NCBI RefSeq assembly: GCF_011927945.1
Contig: NZ_JAATJM010000002.1
Coordinates: 682,001-746,000 of the forward strand
Direction of reading: 5' to 3'
Length of the DNA stretch: 64,000 nucleotides
DNA from: Brevundimonas alba
GTDB lineage: Bacteria > Pseudomonadota > Alphaproteobacteria > Caulobacterales > Caulobacteraceae
Shown in pieces: positions 39,306 to 49,939 of this stretch (the stretch's first letter is position 1; every line of letters begins with the position of its first letter). Below the pieces are notes generated by a model that was not told where the DNA came from, did no database searches, and worked only from the letters and a program-made list of their open reading frames with translations. The position numbers and the translations under genes were made by a program.

Positions 39306-40472
39306 TCAGACCGGCCGGGCGTTCAGTCTGCGGCGGAGCGGTGTGGCGGCGAGCAGTCCCGCGACCGCCATCGCCGCCATGGCCCAGTAGCCGCCCGCGC
39401 CGAAGCGGTCGTAGAGCGAGCCTGACGCGGCGGTGGCCAGTCCGATCAGGAGGCCAGCGGACAGGACGGAGCTGAGGGTCTGTGCGGCCGTGTGATTGTC
39501 CGGGGGTGAGAGCCGTTCGACGATCTGAACCCCGGCGAGGAAGGTGGCGGCGAAGGTCAGGCCATGCAGTGCCTGCAGGGGCCAGAGCAGCCACAGCGGC
39601 GGGGCGAAGGCCATGGCGCTCCAGCGCAGGACGGCGGCTCCCGAACCGACCATCAGCAGGCTCCACGGGCCGATGCCGACGCGGCGTCGCCACGGCTCGA
39701 ACAGCCACATCAGGCCGATCTCGACGATCACGCCGAAAGCCCAGAGCCAGCCGGTCACGGCCTCGCTTATCCCCTGACTTTTCCACAGGATGGCCGAGAA
39801 GGCGTACTGGAAGGCGTGGGCGGCCTGGACGGCGCCGATGGCGAAGATGGCGAGCATGAAGACAGGGTCGGCCACGAGGCGGCCCAGGCCCCGGAAGCGT
39901 TCGAGCCCCGCGACGGGCGCACCCTCGGCGACAGGCTCGGGTGGAAGGACGAAGGCGGCGATGGCTGCAAGCCCGAGCGAGGCGGCGCACAGCCAGACGA
40001 TCACCGCGTCAGAGGGCCAGTGCAGCAGCAGGGCTCCCATGCCGATATTGGCGACCACGAAGGCCGCGGAGCCCGCGCCGCGCGGCAGGGAGAAGCTGAA
40101 GCCGAGGCGGCCGGCCAGTCTGAGGGTCATGACGTCTGTCAGGGGCACCAGCACGCCCATGGCGGTGGCGCCGATGAACCAGCCGATGGCGCGCACCGCA
40201 TAGAGGTCCGACAGCCCCGCCAGCCCGTAGCCCGCGGCCATCGTCAGCCCCATCAGGGCAATGGGCGTCCGGCGGAGGCGGAAGCCGTCCGCCCAGACCG
40301 CCAGCAGGGGCCCGGTGATCACCCGGGCCAGCATCGGCGCGGCCAGCAGGGTTCCGATCTGGGCTCCGCTCAACCCCTGCGAGCGCATCCACAGCCCTGC
40401 AAACGGAAGAGACACGCCAGTGGCGCCGAAGAGCAACACATACTGCAAAGCCATGCGTCGGGCGGCGGTCAT
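39306..40472 (-). CDS. MFS transporter of the HcaT/LacY-like type
   Basis: The start at 40472 (MTAARRMALQYVLLFGATG) gives 388 residues with 12 predicted membrane helices. The first loop shows an MFS-type motif region near ADGFRLRRTPIALMG. Overall it resembles the 3-phenylpropionate/nucleoside:H+ symporter branch (HcaT-like): VLLFGATGVSLPFAGLWM, then a second-half repeat starting ADPVFMLAIFAIGAVQAAHA. Substrate unknown. It converges on tipN with 4 bp between stops and is divergent from the DUF423 gene. Confidence 0.85.
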   Translation of the reverse strand: MTAARRMALQYVLLFGATGVSLPFAGLWMRSQGLSGAQIGTLLAAPMLARVITGPLLAVWADGFRLRRTPIALMGLTMAAGYGLAGLSDLYAVRAIGWFIGATAMGVLVPLTDVMTLRLAGRLGFSFSLPRGAGSAAFVVANIGMGALLLHWPSDAVIVWLCAASLGLAAIAAFVLPPEPVAEGAPVAGLERFRGLGRLVADPVFMLAIFAIGAVQAAHAFQYAFSAILWKSQGISEAVTGWLWAFGVIVEIGLMWLFEPWRRRVGIGPWSLLMVGSGAAVLRWSAMAFAPPLWLLWPLQALHGLTFAATFLAGVQIVERLSPPDNHTAAQTLSSVLSAGLLIGLATAASGSLYDRFGAGGYWAMAAMAVAGLLAATPLRRRLNARPV

Positions 40473-40521
40473 CCGGGGCGAATAGCAGACGCGCGGGATT
40501 CTGTCGGCTAGCGTCCGCATC

Positions 40522-40893
40522 ATGACAGTCGATCGCAGTCTTGTGGTGTTCGCGGCGCTGAACGGCGCCATGGCCGTGACGCTGGGGGCTTTCGCCGCCC
40601 ACGGCGCAGGTCCGCAGATCAAGCAACTGCTGACCACGGGCGCCCATTACCAGCTGGCGCACGCCATCGTCGCCCTGATCTGCGCCGTCTGGCCGGCGAG
40701 GAACCGCCTGATCGTCATCGCCGGCTGGCTGGCGGCGGCGGGCGGCCTGATCTTCGCTCTGGCGCTGTCGGCCATCGCCCTGCTGAGCCTGCCCGCCATG
40801 GGGGCTGTCGCCCCGGTGGGCGGCCTGATGATGATCGTGGCTTGGCTTTTGATCGCCATTGCCGCATTGCGGACACAAGCCGCCAACGCCTGA
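40522..40893 (+). CDS. DUF423 family membrane protein
   Basis: This 123-residue protein has four membrane helices and the DUF423 hallmark N-terminus, LNGAMAVTLGAFAAHG, followed by YQLAHAIVAL. The later helices include IVIAGWLAAAGGLIFALAL and a glycine-rich turn (GAVAPVGGLMMIVAW). The family (YwdK/YgdD) is small and widely conserved, with no settled function. It is 28 bp upstream of the prolyl aminopeptidase gene on the same strand, so the two may share a transcript. Confidence 0.92.
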   Translation: MTVDRSLVVFAALNGAMAVTLGAFAAHGAGPQIKQLLTTGAHYQLAHAIVALICAVWPARNRLIVIAGWLAAAGGLIFALALSAIALLSLPAMGAVAPVGGLMMIVAWLLIAIAALRTQAANA

Positions 40894-40921
40894 CAGCCAC
40901 GAAACGAGACCGAGTACACGT

Positions 40922-41896
40922 ATGGCCTTTCCCGTGCCCGAAACGCCGCGTCGCGACCTCTTCCCCGAGATCGAACCGTACGCCACAGGCTTCATGCCCA
41001 CCGACGGCGTGCACGAGATCTATTACGAGGAATGCGGCAACCCGCAGGGGCTGCCGGTCGTCGTGCTGCACGGCGGTCCGGGCGGCGCAGTCAATCCGGG
41101 CATGCGGCGCTATTTCGATCCGTCGAAATTCAGGATCGTCCTGTTCGACCAGCGCGGCTGCGGCAAGAGCCGGCCGAACGCCTCGCTGGAAGACAATACC
41201 ACCTGGACGCTGATCGAGGACATCGAGCGGCTGCGCGAGCTGCTCGGCATCGAAAAGTGGGTGGTGTTCGGCGGCAGCTGGGGTTCGACCCTGTCGATGG
41301 CCTATGCGATCACCCATCCCGAGAGGGCGGCGGCGCTGGTGCTGCGCGGCATCTTCCTGCTGACCAAGCCTGAGCTCCACTGGTTCTATCAGGACGGAGC
41401 CTCGAACCTGTTCCCGGACGCTTGGGAGCGGTTCGTCGCGCCGATCCCGGAGAACGAGCGACACGACCTGATGGGCGCCTACTACAAGCGGCTGATCGGC
41501 GACGATCAGGCCGAGCGGGAACGCTGCGCCGTGGCATGGTCCAGCTGGGAGGGCGAAACTGTCAGCGTCGAAGGCCCGGACGCGCGGCCTGACAAATTCG
41601 CCGAACCGGATTTCGCGGTCGCCTTCGCCCGGATCGAGAACTGGTATTTCACCAACGGCGGCTTCTTCCCCGAGGAAGGCTGGCTGCTGAAGAACATCGG
41701 CCGCATCCGGCACATCCCCTGCTGGATCGCGCAGGGCCGGTTCGACGTGGTGACGCCGATGTCAGGCGCATGGGCGCTGCACCGGGCCTGGCCGGAGGCG
41801 AAGCTGGATGTCGTCCCCGACGCCGGCCACGCCTCGACCGAGCCGGGCATCATCGACAGCCTGGTCCGGGCGACGGATTGGGCGGCTTCACTTTAG
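40922..41896 (+). CDS. pip: Prolyl aminopeptidase
   Basis: The start at 40922 (MAFPVPETPRRDLFPEIEPY) begins the conserved region; the frame continues upstream inside the DUF423 gene but that part is not conserved in kind. The 324-residue alpha/beta hydrolase has the S33 features: oxyanion-hole HGGPGGAVNPGMRRYFDP, FDQRGCGKSRPNA, nucleophile S119 in GGSWGSTLSMAYA, the catalytic Asp in QGRFDVVTP and His in DAGHASTEPG. It releases N-terminal proline from peptides in the cytoplasm. It complements the aminopeptidase P at 15397 in handling proline peptides. Confidence 0.94.
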   Translation: MAFPVPETPRRDLFPEIEPYATGFMPTDGVHEIYYEECGNPQGLPVVVLHGGPGGAVNPGMRRYFDPSKFRIVLFDQRGCGKSRPNASLEDNTTWTLIEDIERLRELLGIEKWVVFGGSWGSTLSMAYAITHPERAAALVLRGIFLLTKPELHWFYQDGASNLFPDAWERFVAPIPENERHDLMGAYYKRLIGDDQAERERCAVAWSSWEGETVSVEGPDARPDKFAEPDFAVAFARIENWYFTNGGFFPEEGWLLKNIGRIRHIPCWIAQGRFDVVTPMSGAWALHRAWPEAKLDVVPDAGHASTEPGIIDSLVRATDWAASL

Positions 41897-41897
41897 G

Positions 41898-42362
41898 TCA
41901 TTTCGGATTGGTCTTCTCGACCATCTCGGACAGCTGGAAGCCGATACGGCGCGCGGGACGTTCCTCGGGCTTGGTCCGGACATCGAGGAAGACGTTGATC
42001 TGGGCGTAGTGCTGGATCAGGCGGACCGGTTTGCCGTCGGCATTCTTGCCCAGAAACATGATGAAGTCCGGGCCCCAAAAGCCGACGTCGTCGATCGACA
42101 TGGTTCCGTCTCCGGGCAGGCCGACGATGCGGGCGCCGACCTCCTCGTCGTGGTTGAGACCCTTCTCGAAATCCTCGATCAGCTTCGAGAGGCGGACGAA
42201 GGCCCATTCGGCCGGGTTTTCACGCATCCGCACGCCATCAGTCAGGGCCGCGGTCTGCTCGGCTGTGGCGGCCGGAAGGACCGGCTCGGGACAGGGCGCG
42301 TCACCACAGTCGGAGACGAACAGGGGCGTGGCGGCGGCGGAATCGGCTTTGGCTTTGGTCAT
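41898..42362 (-). CDS. DUF6173-like protein
   Basis: The 154-residue protein has an N-terminal variable part to about residue 48, then the conserved core. That core reads AEWAFVRLSKLIEDFEKGL, DEEVGARIVGLPGD, DDVGFWGPDFIMFLG and KPVRLIQHYAQINVFL, with RPARRIGF near the end. I recognise this pattern as DUF6173; no activity is known to me. It lies 29 bp downstream of rodA on the same strand and so may be the last gene of the rod-shape operon. It converges on the prolyl aminopeptidase gene with one base between stops. Confidence 0.7.
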   Translation of the reverse strand: MTKAKADSAAATPLFVSDCGDAPCPEPVLPAATAEQTAALTDGVRMRENPAEWAFVRLSKLIEDFEKGLNHDEEVGARIVGLPGDGTMSIDDVGFWGPDFIMFLGKNADGKPVRLIQHYAQINVFLDVRTKPEERPARRIGFQLSEMVEKTNPK

Positions 42363-42391
42363 GACCCGAGCCTAACGCGCGAACCCGCCGA

Positions 42392-43543
42392 TCAGAACAG
42401 GCCGTGGCCCTTGGGCAGTTCGGCGTAGCGGTGGACGCGCGTGGCCAGCACCATGCCGAAGCCGATCATCACCGTCAGCATGACCGTGCCGCCATAGGAC
42501 AACAGCGGCATCGGCACGCCCACGACCGGCGCCAAACCCATGACCATGGCCCCATTGATCAGGACGTAGAGGGCGAAGGTCGCCGTCATGCCCGCGGCGC
42601 CGAGGCGGCCGAAATGGCTGTGCGACAGCGAGGCGATGCGCAGGGCGATCAGGATGATGGCGATGTAGCAGGCCAGAACGGTGAAGGAGCCGACGAAGCC
42701 GAACTCCTCCGACACGGCCGCGAAGATGAAGTCGGTGTGCTTCTCGGGCAGAAATTCGAGCTGGCTCTGGCTGCCGAGCCCGTAGCCCTTGCCCAGCAGG
42801 CCGCCGGAGCCAAGCGCGATCTTGGACTGCATGATGTGGTAGCCGGTGCCGGACGGATCGGCCTCCGGATTGAGGAAGGTCAGGATCCGGTTGCGCTGGT
42901 AGTCGTGCATCCCGAACATGATGTAGGGCGGGACGGTGACGGCGCCGAGCACGCCGCAGGCGCCGATGATCTTCCAGCTCAGGCCCGCCATGAACATGAT
43001 GGCCGCTCCCGTCAGACCGATCAGCATGGCCGAGCCGAGGTCGGGCTGGTGCGCGACCAGCAGGAAGGGCACGCCGATCATCAGGGCGGGAACAATCAGC
43101 TTCCAGTGGAAGCTGGCCTCGCGGGCGGTGGAGCCGTGGTACCAGCGCGCCAGAGCCAGGACGAGGCCGATCTTCATGATCTCGGACGGCTGGATCTTCG
43201 TGACGCCGAGGTCCAGCCAGCGCGTTGCGCCCATCGCCGTGTAGCCGAACAGCTCGACGCAAACGAGCAGGAACAGCGCCAGCCCATAGAGCGGCCAGGC
43301 CACCCGGAACCACCATTTCAGGTGGATCAACGACAAGCAAAGCATGGCGATCAGCAGGACGCCGAAGCGGATCAGGTGGTTGGCCGCCCAGGGCGTCCAG
43401 CTGCCCTTGGCCACCGAATAGAGCATCAGGCCGCCGACCCCGGCGACGACGCACAGCAGGGCCGTGAAGCGCCAGTCGATCTGGGTCAGCTTTACCGTGA
43501 GGCGCTCGCGCTCGCCGGGCCGGGTCAGGGCGGAAGCGGTCAT
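42392..43543 (-). CDS. rodA: RodA peptidoglycan glycosyltransferase (SEDS)
   Basis: The 383-residue protein has about ten membrane helices and SEDS-family motifs: GATRWLDLGVTKIQPSEIMK, VAHQPDLGSAMLI, QSKIALGSGGLLGKG, FLPEKHTDFIFAAVSEEFGF, and PMPLLSYGGTVMLTV near the end. RodA polymerises lipid II into glycan strands during cell elongation with its partner PBP2. The start overlaps the mrdA stop as ATGA, so the two partners are translationally coupled. It is the distal member of the mre operon. Confidence 0.96.
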   Translation of the reverse strand: MTASALTRPGERERLTVKLTQIDWRFTALLCVVAGVGGLMLYSVAKGSWTPWAANHLIRFGVLLIAMLCLSLIHLKWWFRVAWPLYGLALFLLVCVELFGYTAMGATRWLDLGVTKIQPSEIMKIGLVLALARWYHGSTAREASFHWKLIVPALMIGVPFLLVAHQPDLGSAMLIGLTGAAIMFMAGLSWKIIGACGVLGAVTVPPYIMFGMHDYQRNRILTFLNPEADPSGTGYHIMQSKIALGSGGLLGKGYGLGSQSQLEFLPEKHTDFIFAAVSEEFGFVGSFTVLACYIAIILIALRIASLSHSHFGRLGAAGMTATFALYVLINGAMVMGLAPVVGVPMPLLSYGGTVMLTVMIGFGMVLATRVHRYAELPKGHGLF

Positions 43544-45603
43544 CGGCGCGGCTCCGACAGATAGGGGCGCGGGCCTGTGGAGGCCGTAGGCGCGGAAGGC
43601 GCGGCGGGCCGGGCCGCCGGAGCGGGAGCAAGGCCGTCGGGGTCGTCCGGGGCCGCGCCGAAGCTGTCTTCGGTGACGTCCGGGCCCTCGGGAGCGGGCG
43701 GAAGCGGACGCTGGATGCGCTCCAGCATTTCCGGATCCTTGAGCAGGGTGGTGCGCATGATCTCGCGGGCGCGCGGAGCTGCCGCGGTGGCGCCGCCCTT
43801 GCCGCCGTGTTCGATGATGACGGCGACGGCGTAGCGCGGCTCATCCACCGGGGCGAAGGCGACGAACAGATTGTGGTCCTTCAGCGCCCAGACGTTGCTC
43901 TTGCGCGAGCCGGTTCCATAGCTGCGGACCTGCGCCGTACCGGTCTTGCCGGCCATCTGGATGTCGCCGAGGCCTAGCTGGCTCTGGCGATAGGCGCCGC
44001 CGCTGACGTCGTTGGCCACGGCCACCATGCCCTGACGGACGATCTCGAGATGCTCGCGGGAGAACGGCAGGTCGGGCACATCGGCGCCGCTGGGCTGGTT
44101 CACTCCGCCGACAGATTTGACCAGCCGGGGCACGATCGCCTTGCGGGCGTTGGCGAAGCGGGAGGTCATCACCGCCAACTGAAGGGCGGTGACGTTGACG
44201 TCGCCCTGCCCGATCGCGACCGACAGGGTTTCGCCGGGGAACCACACCCGCGACTCCGGATTCGGATTGCGCTTGTTGTAGTTGGCCTTCCATGCCCGGC
44301 TGGGAATGGTGCCGGCCTTCTGGTTGCTGACCCCGATGTCGTAGGTCTGCATGAAGCCGATCTTCTTCGCGACGTCCTGAATCTTGTCGACGCCGGCGCG
44401 GTTGCACATGTGGTAGAAGTACACGTCGCACGAGTTCTTGATCGCGTCGTGCATCGTCTGCGGCCCGTGGCCGCCGTGATCCCAGCAGCGGAAGACCCGG
44501 TTGCCGAAGCGGTAGCCGCCGGTGCAGACCACCCGCTCGGTCGGATTGACGCCCGCCTCCAGCAGCGCCAGCGCGGTCGTCAGCTTGAAGGTCGAGCCCG
44601 GGTGGAAGACACCGTTGATGGTCTTGTCCAGCAGCGGCTTGCGCTCGTAGTCGGCCAGGGCTCGATAGACGGTGGACGGCACCCCGCCGACGAACAGGTT
44701 CGGATCGAACGATGGCGCGGACATCATGCACAGGATGTCGCCGTTGCGGACGTCCATGACGACGCAGCCGCCGGACTCTTCGCCATAGACCTCGAGCGCG
44801 CGGTTCTGCACGTCCGCGTCGAGGGTCAGCACGATGTCCTTGCCGGGCACGGCCGGCCGGGAGCCGCCAATGTCCTCGGCGACCACCCTGCCCCGCGCGT
44901 CGACCTCGACCCGGTTGCCGCCGGCCTCGCCGCGCAGGTCGGCGTCGAAGGCCTTCTCCACACCCTGACGGCCGATGCGGAAGCCCGGGTTGTAGAGGAT
45001 TTCGGGGACCTTCTCGCCGCGCTCCTCGATCGCCTTGATGTCCCGGTCATTGGGTTTGGCGACGTAGCCGATGACGTGGGCGAAGGCGCCGCCGAACGGA
45101 TAGAAGCGCGCCTCGTTCATGTCGGCCATCACGCCGGGCAGCTCGTTGGCGTAGAGATTGACCTTGGCGAACTCCTCCCAGGTCAGGTCGCTCTTGACCG
45201 GCACGGGGCTGAAGCGCGGCGCGGCGTTGACGTCGCGGATGATCGAGCGGCGGCGCTCCAGCGTATCCGGCAGGAGGCGGCCCAGCAGGTCGAGCGTCTG
45301 GTCCAGATCCTTGGTCTCGTCGCGGACGACGAGCACGCGGAAGCTGGGCCGGTTCCCGGCGATGACGACGCCGTTCCGGTCCTTGATCTCGCCGCGCGGC
45401 GGGGGCACGAGGCGGAAGTTGAACTGGTTGTTCGACGCCATGGTGGCATATTCGCCGGCCTGGAAGACCTGCAGCTGGGCCAGACGGCCGGTCAGGGCGA
45501 CGCCGGCAAGGGTCGTCAGACCGCCCAGCACGAAGGTCCGCCGCAGGAAAGAGCCTTGCCGCTCGTTGGCGTCGGCGAAGAAGATGGAGGGCTCCGAGCT
45601 CAT
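43540..45603 (-). CDS. mrdA: Penicillin-binding protein 2 (elongation transpeptidase)
   Basis: The 687-residue class B PBP has an N-terminal membrane anchor (residues 25-45) and a pedestal region. The transpeptidase domain has active-site S337 in PGSTFKLT, the SCD motif in IKNSCDVYFYHMC and KTGTAQ. The C-terminal tail is rich in proline and alanine. It cross-links peptidoglycan for lateral growth and pairs with RodA. An 85-bp gap separates it from mreD, whereas the rodA start overlaps its stop by four bases. Confidence 0.96.
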   Translation of the reverse strand: MSSEPSIFFADANERQGSFLRRTFVLGGLTTLAGVALTGRLAQLQVFQAGEYATMASNNQFNFRLVPPPRGEIKDRNGVVIAGNRPSFRVLVVRDETKDLDQTLDLLGRLLPDTLERRRSIIRDVNAAPRFSPVPVKSDLTWEEFAKVNLYANELPGVMADMNEARFYPFGGAFAHVIGYVAKPNDRDIKAIEERGEKVPEILYNPGFRIGRQGVEKAFDADLRGEAGGNRVEVDARGRVVAEDIGGSRPAVPGKDIVLTLDADVQNRALEVYGEESGGCVVMDVRNGDILCMMSAPSFDPNLFVGGVPSTVYRALADYERKPLLDKTINGVFHPGSTFKLTTALALLEAGVNPTERVVCTGGYRFGNRVFRCWDHGGHGPQTMHDAIKNSCDVYFYHMCNRAGVDKIQDVAKKIGFMQTYDIGVSNQKAGTIPSRAWKANYNKRNPNPESRVWFPGETLSVAIGQGDVNVTALQLAVMTSRFANARKAIVPRLVKSVGGVNQPSGADVPDLPFSREHLEIVRQGMVAVANDVSGGAYRQSQLGLGDIQMAGKTGTAQVRSYGTGSRKSNVWALKDHNLFVAFAPVDEPRYAVAVIIEHGGKGGATAAAPRAREIMRTTLLKDPEMLERIQRPLPPAPEGPDVTEDSFGAAPDDPDGLAPAPAARPAAPSAPTASTGPRPYLSEPRR

Positions 45604-45688
45604 CCTCCTTCGCTCCCGGCGGGAGCTTCGGAGGACCGCATCCTCGAACCGGGCAGAACCCGTCCTGCGTAGCCTTGGCGGAGCAGGA

Positions 45689-46207
45689 TCATCGGAACCT
45701 CACATCGCCGTCCTCGAACCGCTCAATGAGCCGGTGCGCGAACGGGAACAGCAGCAGGGTCGGGACGATCTGGAGCAGCAGCGGGATCAGGCTGGCCGGT
45801 GTCGGCGTGATCGCCGCCATGACCAGATAGGCCAGGACGAAGGCGAGCAGGCAGCAGGCGGCGTACCAGACGAACAGCACCGCGGTGTCCTGACCGGCGA
45901 GGAAGCTGCGCGAGGCCAGGACGACGCTGTAGATGACCAGAAATGTCAGGCCCCAGAGGCCGAGCGGCCCATAGGTCAGGATGTCGAGCAGCAGGCCGAG
46001 GACGGCCAGCACGACAGGCGCGAGGATCGAGGGGCGGATCAGCGGCCAGGCGAAGGCCAGCACCATCGGGATCACGGGCTCCGGCAGATGCAGGCCCAGA
46101 AGCTCGACCGGCGTCTGCAGGACGATGGCGGCCGCGACGGTGATCAGCGCCGGATAGACGATCCACTGCATCGGCCCGACGACGCGGACCGCGACGGGGC
46201 GTCTCAT
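45689..46207 (-). CDS. mreD: Rod-shape protein MreD
   Basis: The 172-residue protein is almost wholly hydrophobic, with five or six membrane helices. Motifs include PVIPMVLAFAWPLIRPSILAP and LLLDILTYGPLGLWGLTFLV (the MreD-typical glycine/leucine-rich core). It is an inner-membrane part of the elongasome with MreC, RodA and PBP2. The start overlaps the mreC stop by four bases. Assignment rests on the family pattern and its fixed position between mreC and mrdA. Confidence 0.93.
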   Translation of the reverse strand: MRRPVAVRVVGPMQWIVYPALITVAAAIVLQTPVELLGLHLPEPVIPMVLAFAWPLIRPSILAPVVLAVLGLLLDILTYGPLGLWGLTFLVIYSVVLASRSFLAGQDTAVLFVWYAACCLLAFVLAYLVMAAITPTPASLIPLLLQIVPTLLLFPFAHRLIERFEDGDVRFR

Positions 46208-47265
46208 TCCGCGTCTCCCGGCGCGGGGGCCGCGGGTTGCGCCGGCGGCTGGGCCGCGGGCCGCGCGGCCGCGGGGGCAGGCGTTGCCGGGCGCGGTGCG
46301 GGCGGCGGTGACGCGGCCTCGCGGCGGGCGGCGGAATCGGAGATGGCGGCGGCCTGGGCGGGCGTCGCCTCGGCCACCGTGCCCAGGGCGGCCAGCGGCG
46401 GCGCATTGAGGGCGTCAGGGCTGATCAGCTGGCCGAAGTCCTCGAACAGCATGATGCGGACGTAGTCGATGGCGCCACGGTCGCTGAACAGCTTGACCCG
46501 CCATGAGCCGTCGATGCCCTTGGCGGCCACCCCGATCGGCACGCCACGCGGGAAGCCGCCGCCGTCGCCGGAGGACAGGATGCGGTCGCCCGCCTGCACC
46601 GATCCGGCCCCGCGCACGAACTCCAGCCGGGGATTGCCCGAGCCGTCGCCGGTCAGCAGGGCGCGGGCATCGGTGCGGTCGACCAGCACCGGGGTGCGGC
46701 TGGCGACGTCGGTCAGCAGCAGCATCCGGCTGATGTTCGGAGACGTGCCGACGATGCGGCCCACGAGGCCGTGCTCATTGATGACCGGATTACCGACCTT
46801 GATGCCCCGCGACGCGCCGACGTCCAGCAGGCGGGCGTTGGAGAAGGGGCCGCGGGTGTCGGAGATTGACCGGGCCGTGCGCATCTCGACCGGCGGCTCG
46901 GGCCGGATGCCGAGCATGGCCTCGTAGCGGGCGTTGACGTTCTTCAGGGCGATCGCCTGGTCGCGCCACGGCTGCAGTTCGGCCAGCTCGGTACGGAGCC
47001 GGCGGTTCTCGGACACGGCGAAGAAATAGCCGCCGACGTAATCCGTCATGTGACCGAACCACCGCACGGGCGCGGCGAAGACGCCGCCGACCGGACCGGA
47101 GACGCTTTCGACGCCGGCGCGGACGGGCTGGTAGGGGGAGTTCTGGGCCCGGGCGTCGCTGATCAGCAGGAGCACGCAGCCGATGGCGGCGATCACGACC
47201 GTGACCGCCGCGGTCCAGACCAGCGGCACCTTGATGTTTTCGAACGGTCCGTCGCGAAACGCCAC
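46204..47265 (-). CDS. mreC: Rod-shape protein MreC
   Basis: The GTG start at 47265 is preceded by GAGGAAGG. The 353-residue protein has one N-terminal membrane helix (about residues 14-36) and a periplasmic coiled coil around VSENRRLRTELAELQPWRDQ. The MreC beta-domain follows, with LLDVGASRGIKVGNPVINEH, GLVGRIVG and ILSSGDGGGFPRGVPIG. A long alanine/proline-rich tail (about 300-353) is an addition common in this lineage. MreC organises the elongasome and binds PBP2. A 139-bp gap to mreB may hold an internal promoter. Confidence 0.95.
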   Translation of the reverse strand: MAFRDGPFENIKVPLVWTAAVTVVIAAIGCVLLLISDARAQNSPYQPVRAGVESVSGPVGGVFAAPVRWFGHMTDYVGGYFFAVSENRRLRTELAELQPWRDQAIALKNVNARYEAMLGIRPEPPVEMRTARSISDTRGPFSNARLLDVGASRGIKVGNPVINEHGLVGRIVGTSPNISRMLLLTDVASRTPVLVDRTDARALLTGDGSGNPRLEFVRGAGSVQAGDRILSSGDGGGFPRGVPIGVAAKGIDGSWRVKLFSDRGAIDYVRIMLFEDFGQLISPDALNAPPLAALGTVAEATPAQAAAISDSAARREAASPPPAPRPATPAPAAARPAAQPPAQPAAPAPGDAE

Positions 47266-47404
47266 GGCGCGCCTTCCTCAGAAAAAGGGAATCAGCGGGA
47301 CGCCCCCCGCCGATGTGCCGAGCCTATCGCAAAATCCACGCCGTTTGGAAACCGCCGCAACGCCCGCAATGACAGGGATTTGAGGCGGAGGTTCGACCCG
47401 TACC

Positions 47405-48553
<1,149 letters not shown>

Positions 48554-48681
48554 TTATCGCCTGACCGACCGAAGGCCCGTTTGCCCTTGTGCGGGGGGGA
48601 TTACAAGCCCCATGCCGCCTATCCGACGCGCCCGGCGCGGCTGCGCCCACCTTGGCCGTTCACGTTCGCGTCAGCCAAGCT

Positions 48682-49401
48682 TCAGTCCGGCAACCCGGCC
48701 GCACGCTCGCGCCGTTTGACCAGTTCGCGGACGCCCAGCATCAGCCCCAGCCAGACCACCGCGACCCCCGCCAGAATCAGCGAGGTCCACACCCCGTCGC
48801 CGCTGACCGCCGACACCACCGCGCCGCCGAAAAAGGCCACCAGGGCTGTCTTGGGCAGGACCCCAAGCGCGCAGCCCAGCAGATAGGCGGTGAAGGAGGC
48901 GCGGGTGGCCCCAAAGGCCATGTTGACGACGATGAAGGGCGCCGAGGGCACGTTCCGGATCATGAAGCTGGCGTAGAAGGCGTTCTTGCCGACGAACCCC
49001 TTCAGCCGAGTCAGGGTCCGGCCGCCGAAGCGGTCGAGGAGCCGGGCCGTCGGTCCCCGGCCCAGCCAATAGGTCACCCCCGCGGAGACCACAGTGGCCG
49101 CCCAGCTGTAGAGAAAGCCGAACCAAGGCCCGAAGGCGACGACGCAGGCGGCGATCAGGATGAACTGCGGCGCGCCGATGAAGGCGGCGACGATGAACAG
49201 CACCACGGTCGCCGCGAACGCCCACGGACTGCCGGCGTAGCCCTGCAGCCAGGCCTCGAGCTTCTCCTCGGCGGCGAGGCCGAACTGGCTCTTGCCGACC
49301 ATCAGCAGGGCGACGGTGGCGCCCAGCAGCAGCGCCGTCGCCAACGCGGCCCGCCAGCGGCGGCCTTCCATGTTGAGGACGAAATCGAGAAGGCGGCGCA
49401 T
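48682..49401 (-). CDS. TVP38/TMEM64 (VTT-domain) membrane protein
   Basis: The start at 49401 (MRRLLDFVLNMEGRRWR) gives 239 residues. The VTT/SNARE-associated domain contains FIGAPQFILIAACVVAFGPW, FLYSWAATVVSAGVTYWLGR and the conserved SFMIRNVPSAPFIVVNMAFG. Relatives (DedA/TMEM41/VMP1 superfamily) move lipids such as undecaprenyl phosphate or phospholipids across membranes. It lies 236 bp ahead of mreB on the same strand and is divergent from DUF2177. A role in lipid handling would fit both neighbourhoods, but is inference. Confidence 0.9.
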   Translation of the reverse strand: MRRLLDFVLNMEGRRWRAALATALLLGATVALLMVGKSQFGLAAEEKLEAWLQGYAGSPWAFAATVVLFIVAAFIGAPQFILIAACVVAFGPWFGFLYSWAATVVSAGVTYWLGRGPTARLLDRFGGRTLTRLKGFVGKNAFYASFMIRNVPSAPFIVVNMAFGATRASFTAYLLGCALGVLPKTALVAFFGGAVVSAVSGDGVWTSLILAGVAVVWLGLMLGVRELVKRRERAAGLPD

Positions 49402-49519
49402 GGTTCTCGCGTTAGCATCCTGAACGGGCGTCGGCGAGCCGGTGAGAGCGCTCCCCTGCCACCCCCTCATCCAGCAAGCGTCGCCGCGCGTATGCAGCCA
49501 AAACCAACCGGAGACGACC

Positions 49520-49939
49520 ATGACCCAGGCCATCGCCTTCGCGACCGTGCTCATCATCTTCAGCGTGATCGACACCCTGTGGCTGGGTTCGATGGGCGAC
49601 CGGGTCTATCGGCCGCTGATCGGAGAAGTGCTGGCCGACAAGTTCCGGCTGGTCCCGGCGATCGCCTTCTACAGCCTGTACGCACTCGGCCTGACCCTGT
49701 TCGCGGTGCTGCCGGGCCTGAAGACCGGAGACTGGAAGACGGCGCTGGTCTGGGGCGCCCTGTTCGGCCTGTTCGCCTACGGGACCTACGATCTGACCAA
49801 CTATGCGACGCTGAAGACGTGGGGCCTGAAGATCACCCTGCTGGACATGGGTTGGGGCGTGGTGGTCAGCGGCGTGTCGTCGGCCGCAGCCTGTGCGGTG
49901 GCCTTGCGGCTGTTCAAGGCTTTGGGGCTGGCAGCCTAA
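49520..49939 (+). CDS. DUF2177 family membrane protein
   Basis: The start at 49520 has GGAGACGACC just before it. The 139-residue protein has four membrane helices and the DUF2177 hallmarks SVIDTLWLGSMGDRVYRPLI, IAFYSLYALGLTLFAVLPGL and GLFAYGTYDLTNYATLKTWG. No activity is known, but the family often travels with CFA synthase, DUF1365 and DUF1295 genes. That is the set found in the next 6 kb. Its stop overlaps that of the DUF1295 gene as CTAA. Confidence 0.9.
   Translation: MTQAIAFATVLIIFSVIDTLWLGSMGDRVYRPLIGEVLADKFRLVPAIAFYSLYALGLTLFAVLPGLKTGDWKTALVWGALFGLFAYGTYDLTNYATLKTWGLKITLLDMGWGVVVSGVSSAAACAVALRLFKALGLAA

Noticed and set aside
45604..45688. Small gene between mrdA and mreD.
   Set aside because: The gap is only 85 bp and no frame with a start and ribosome binding site fits it.
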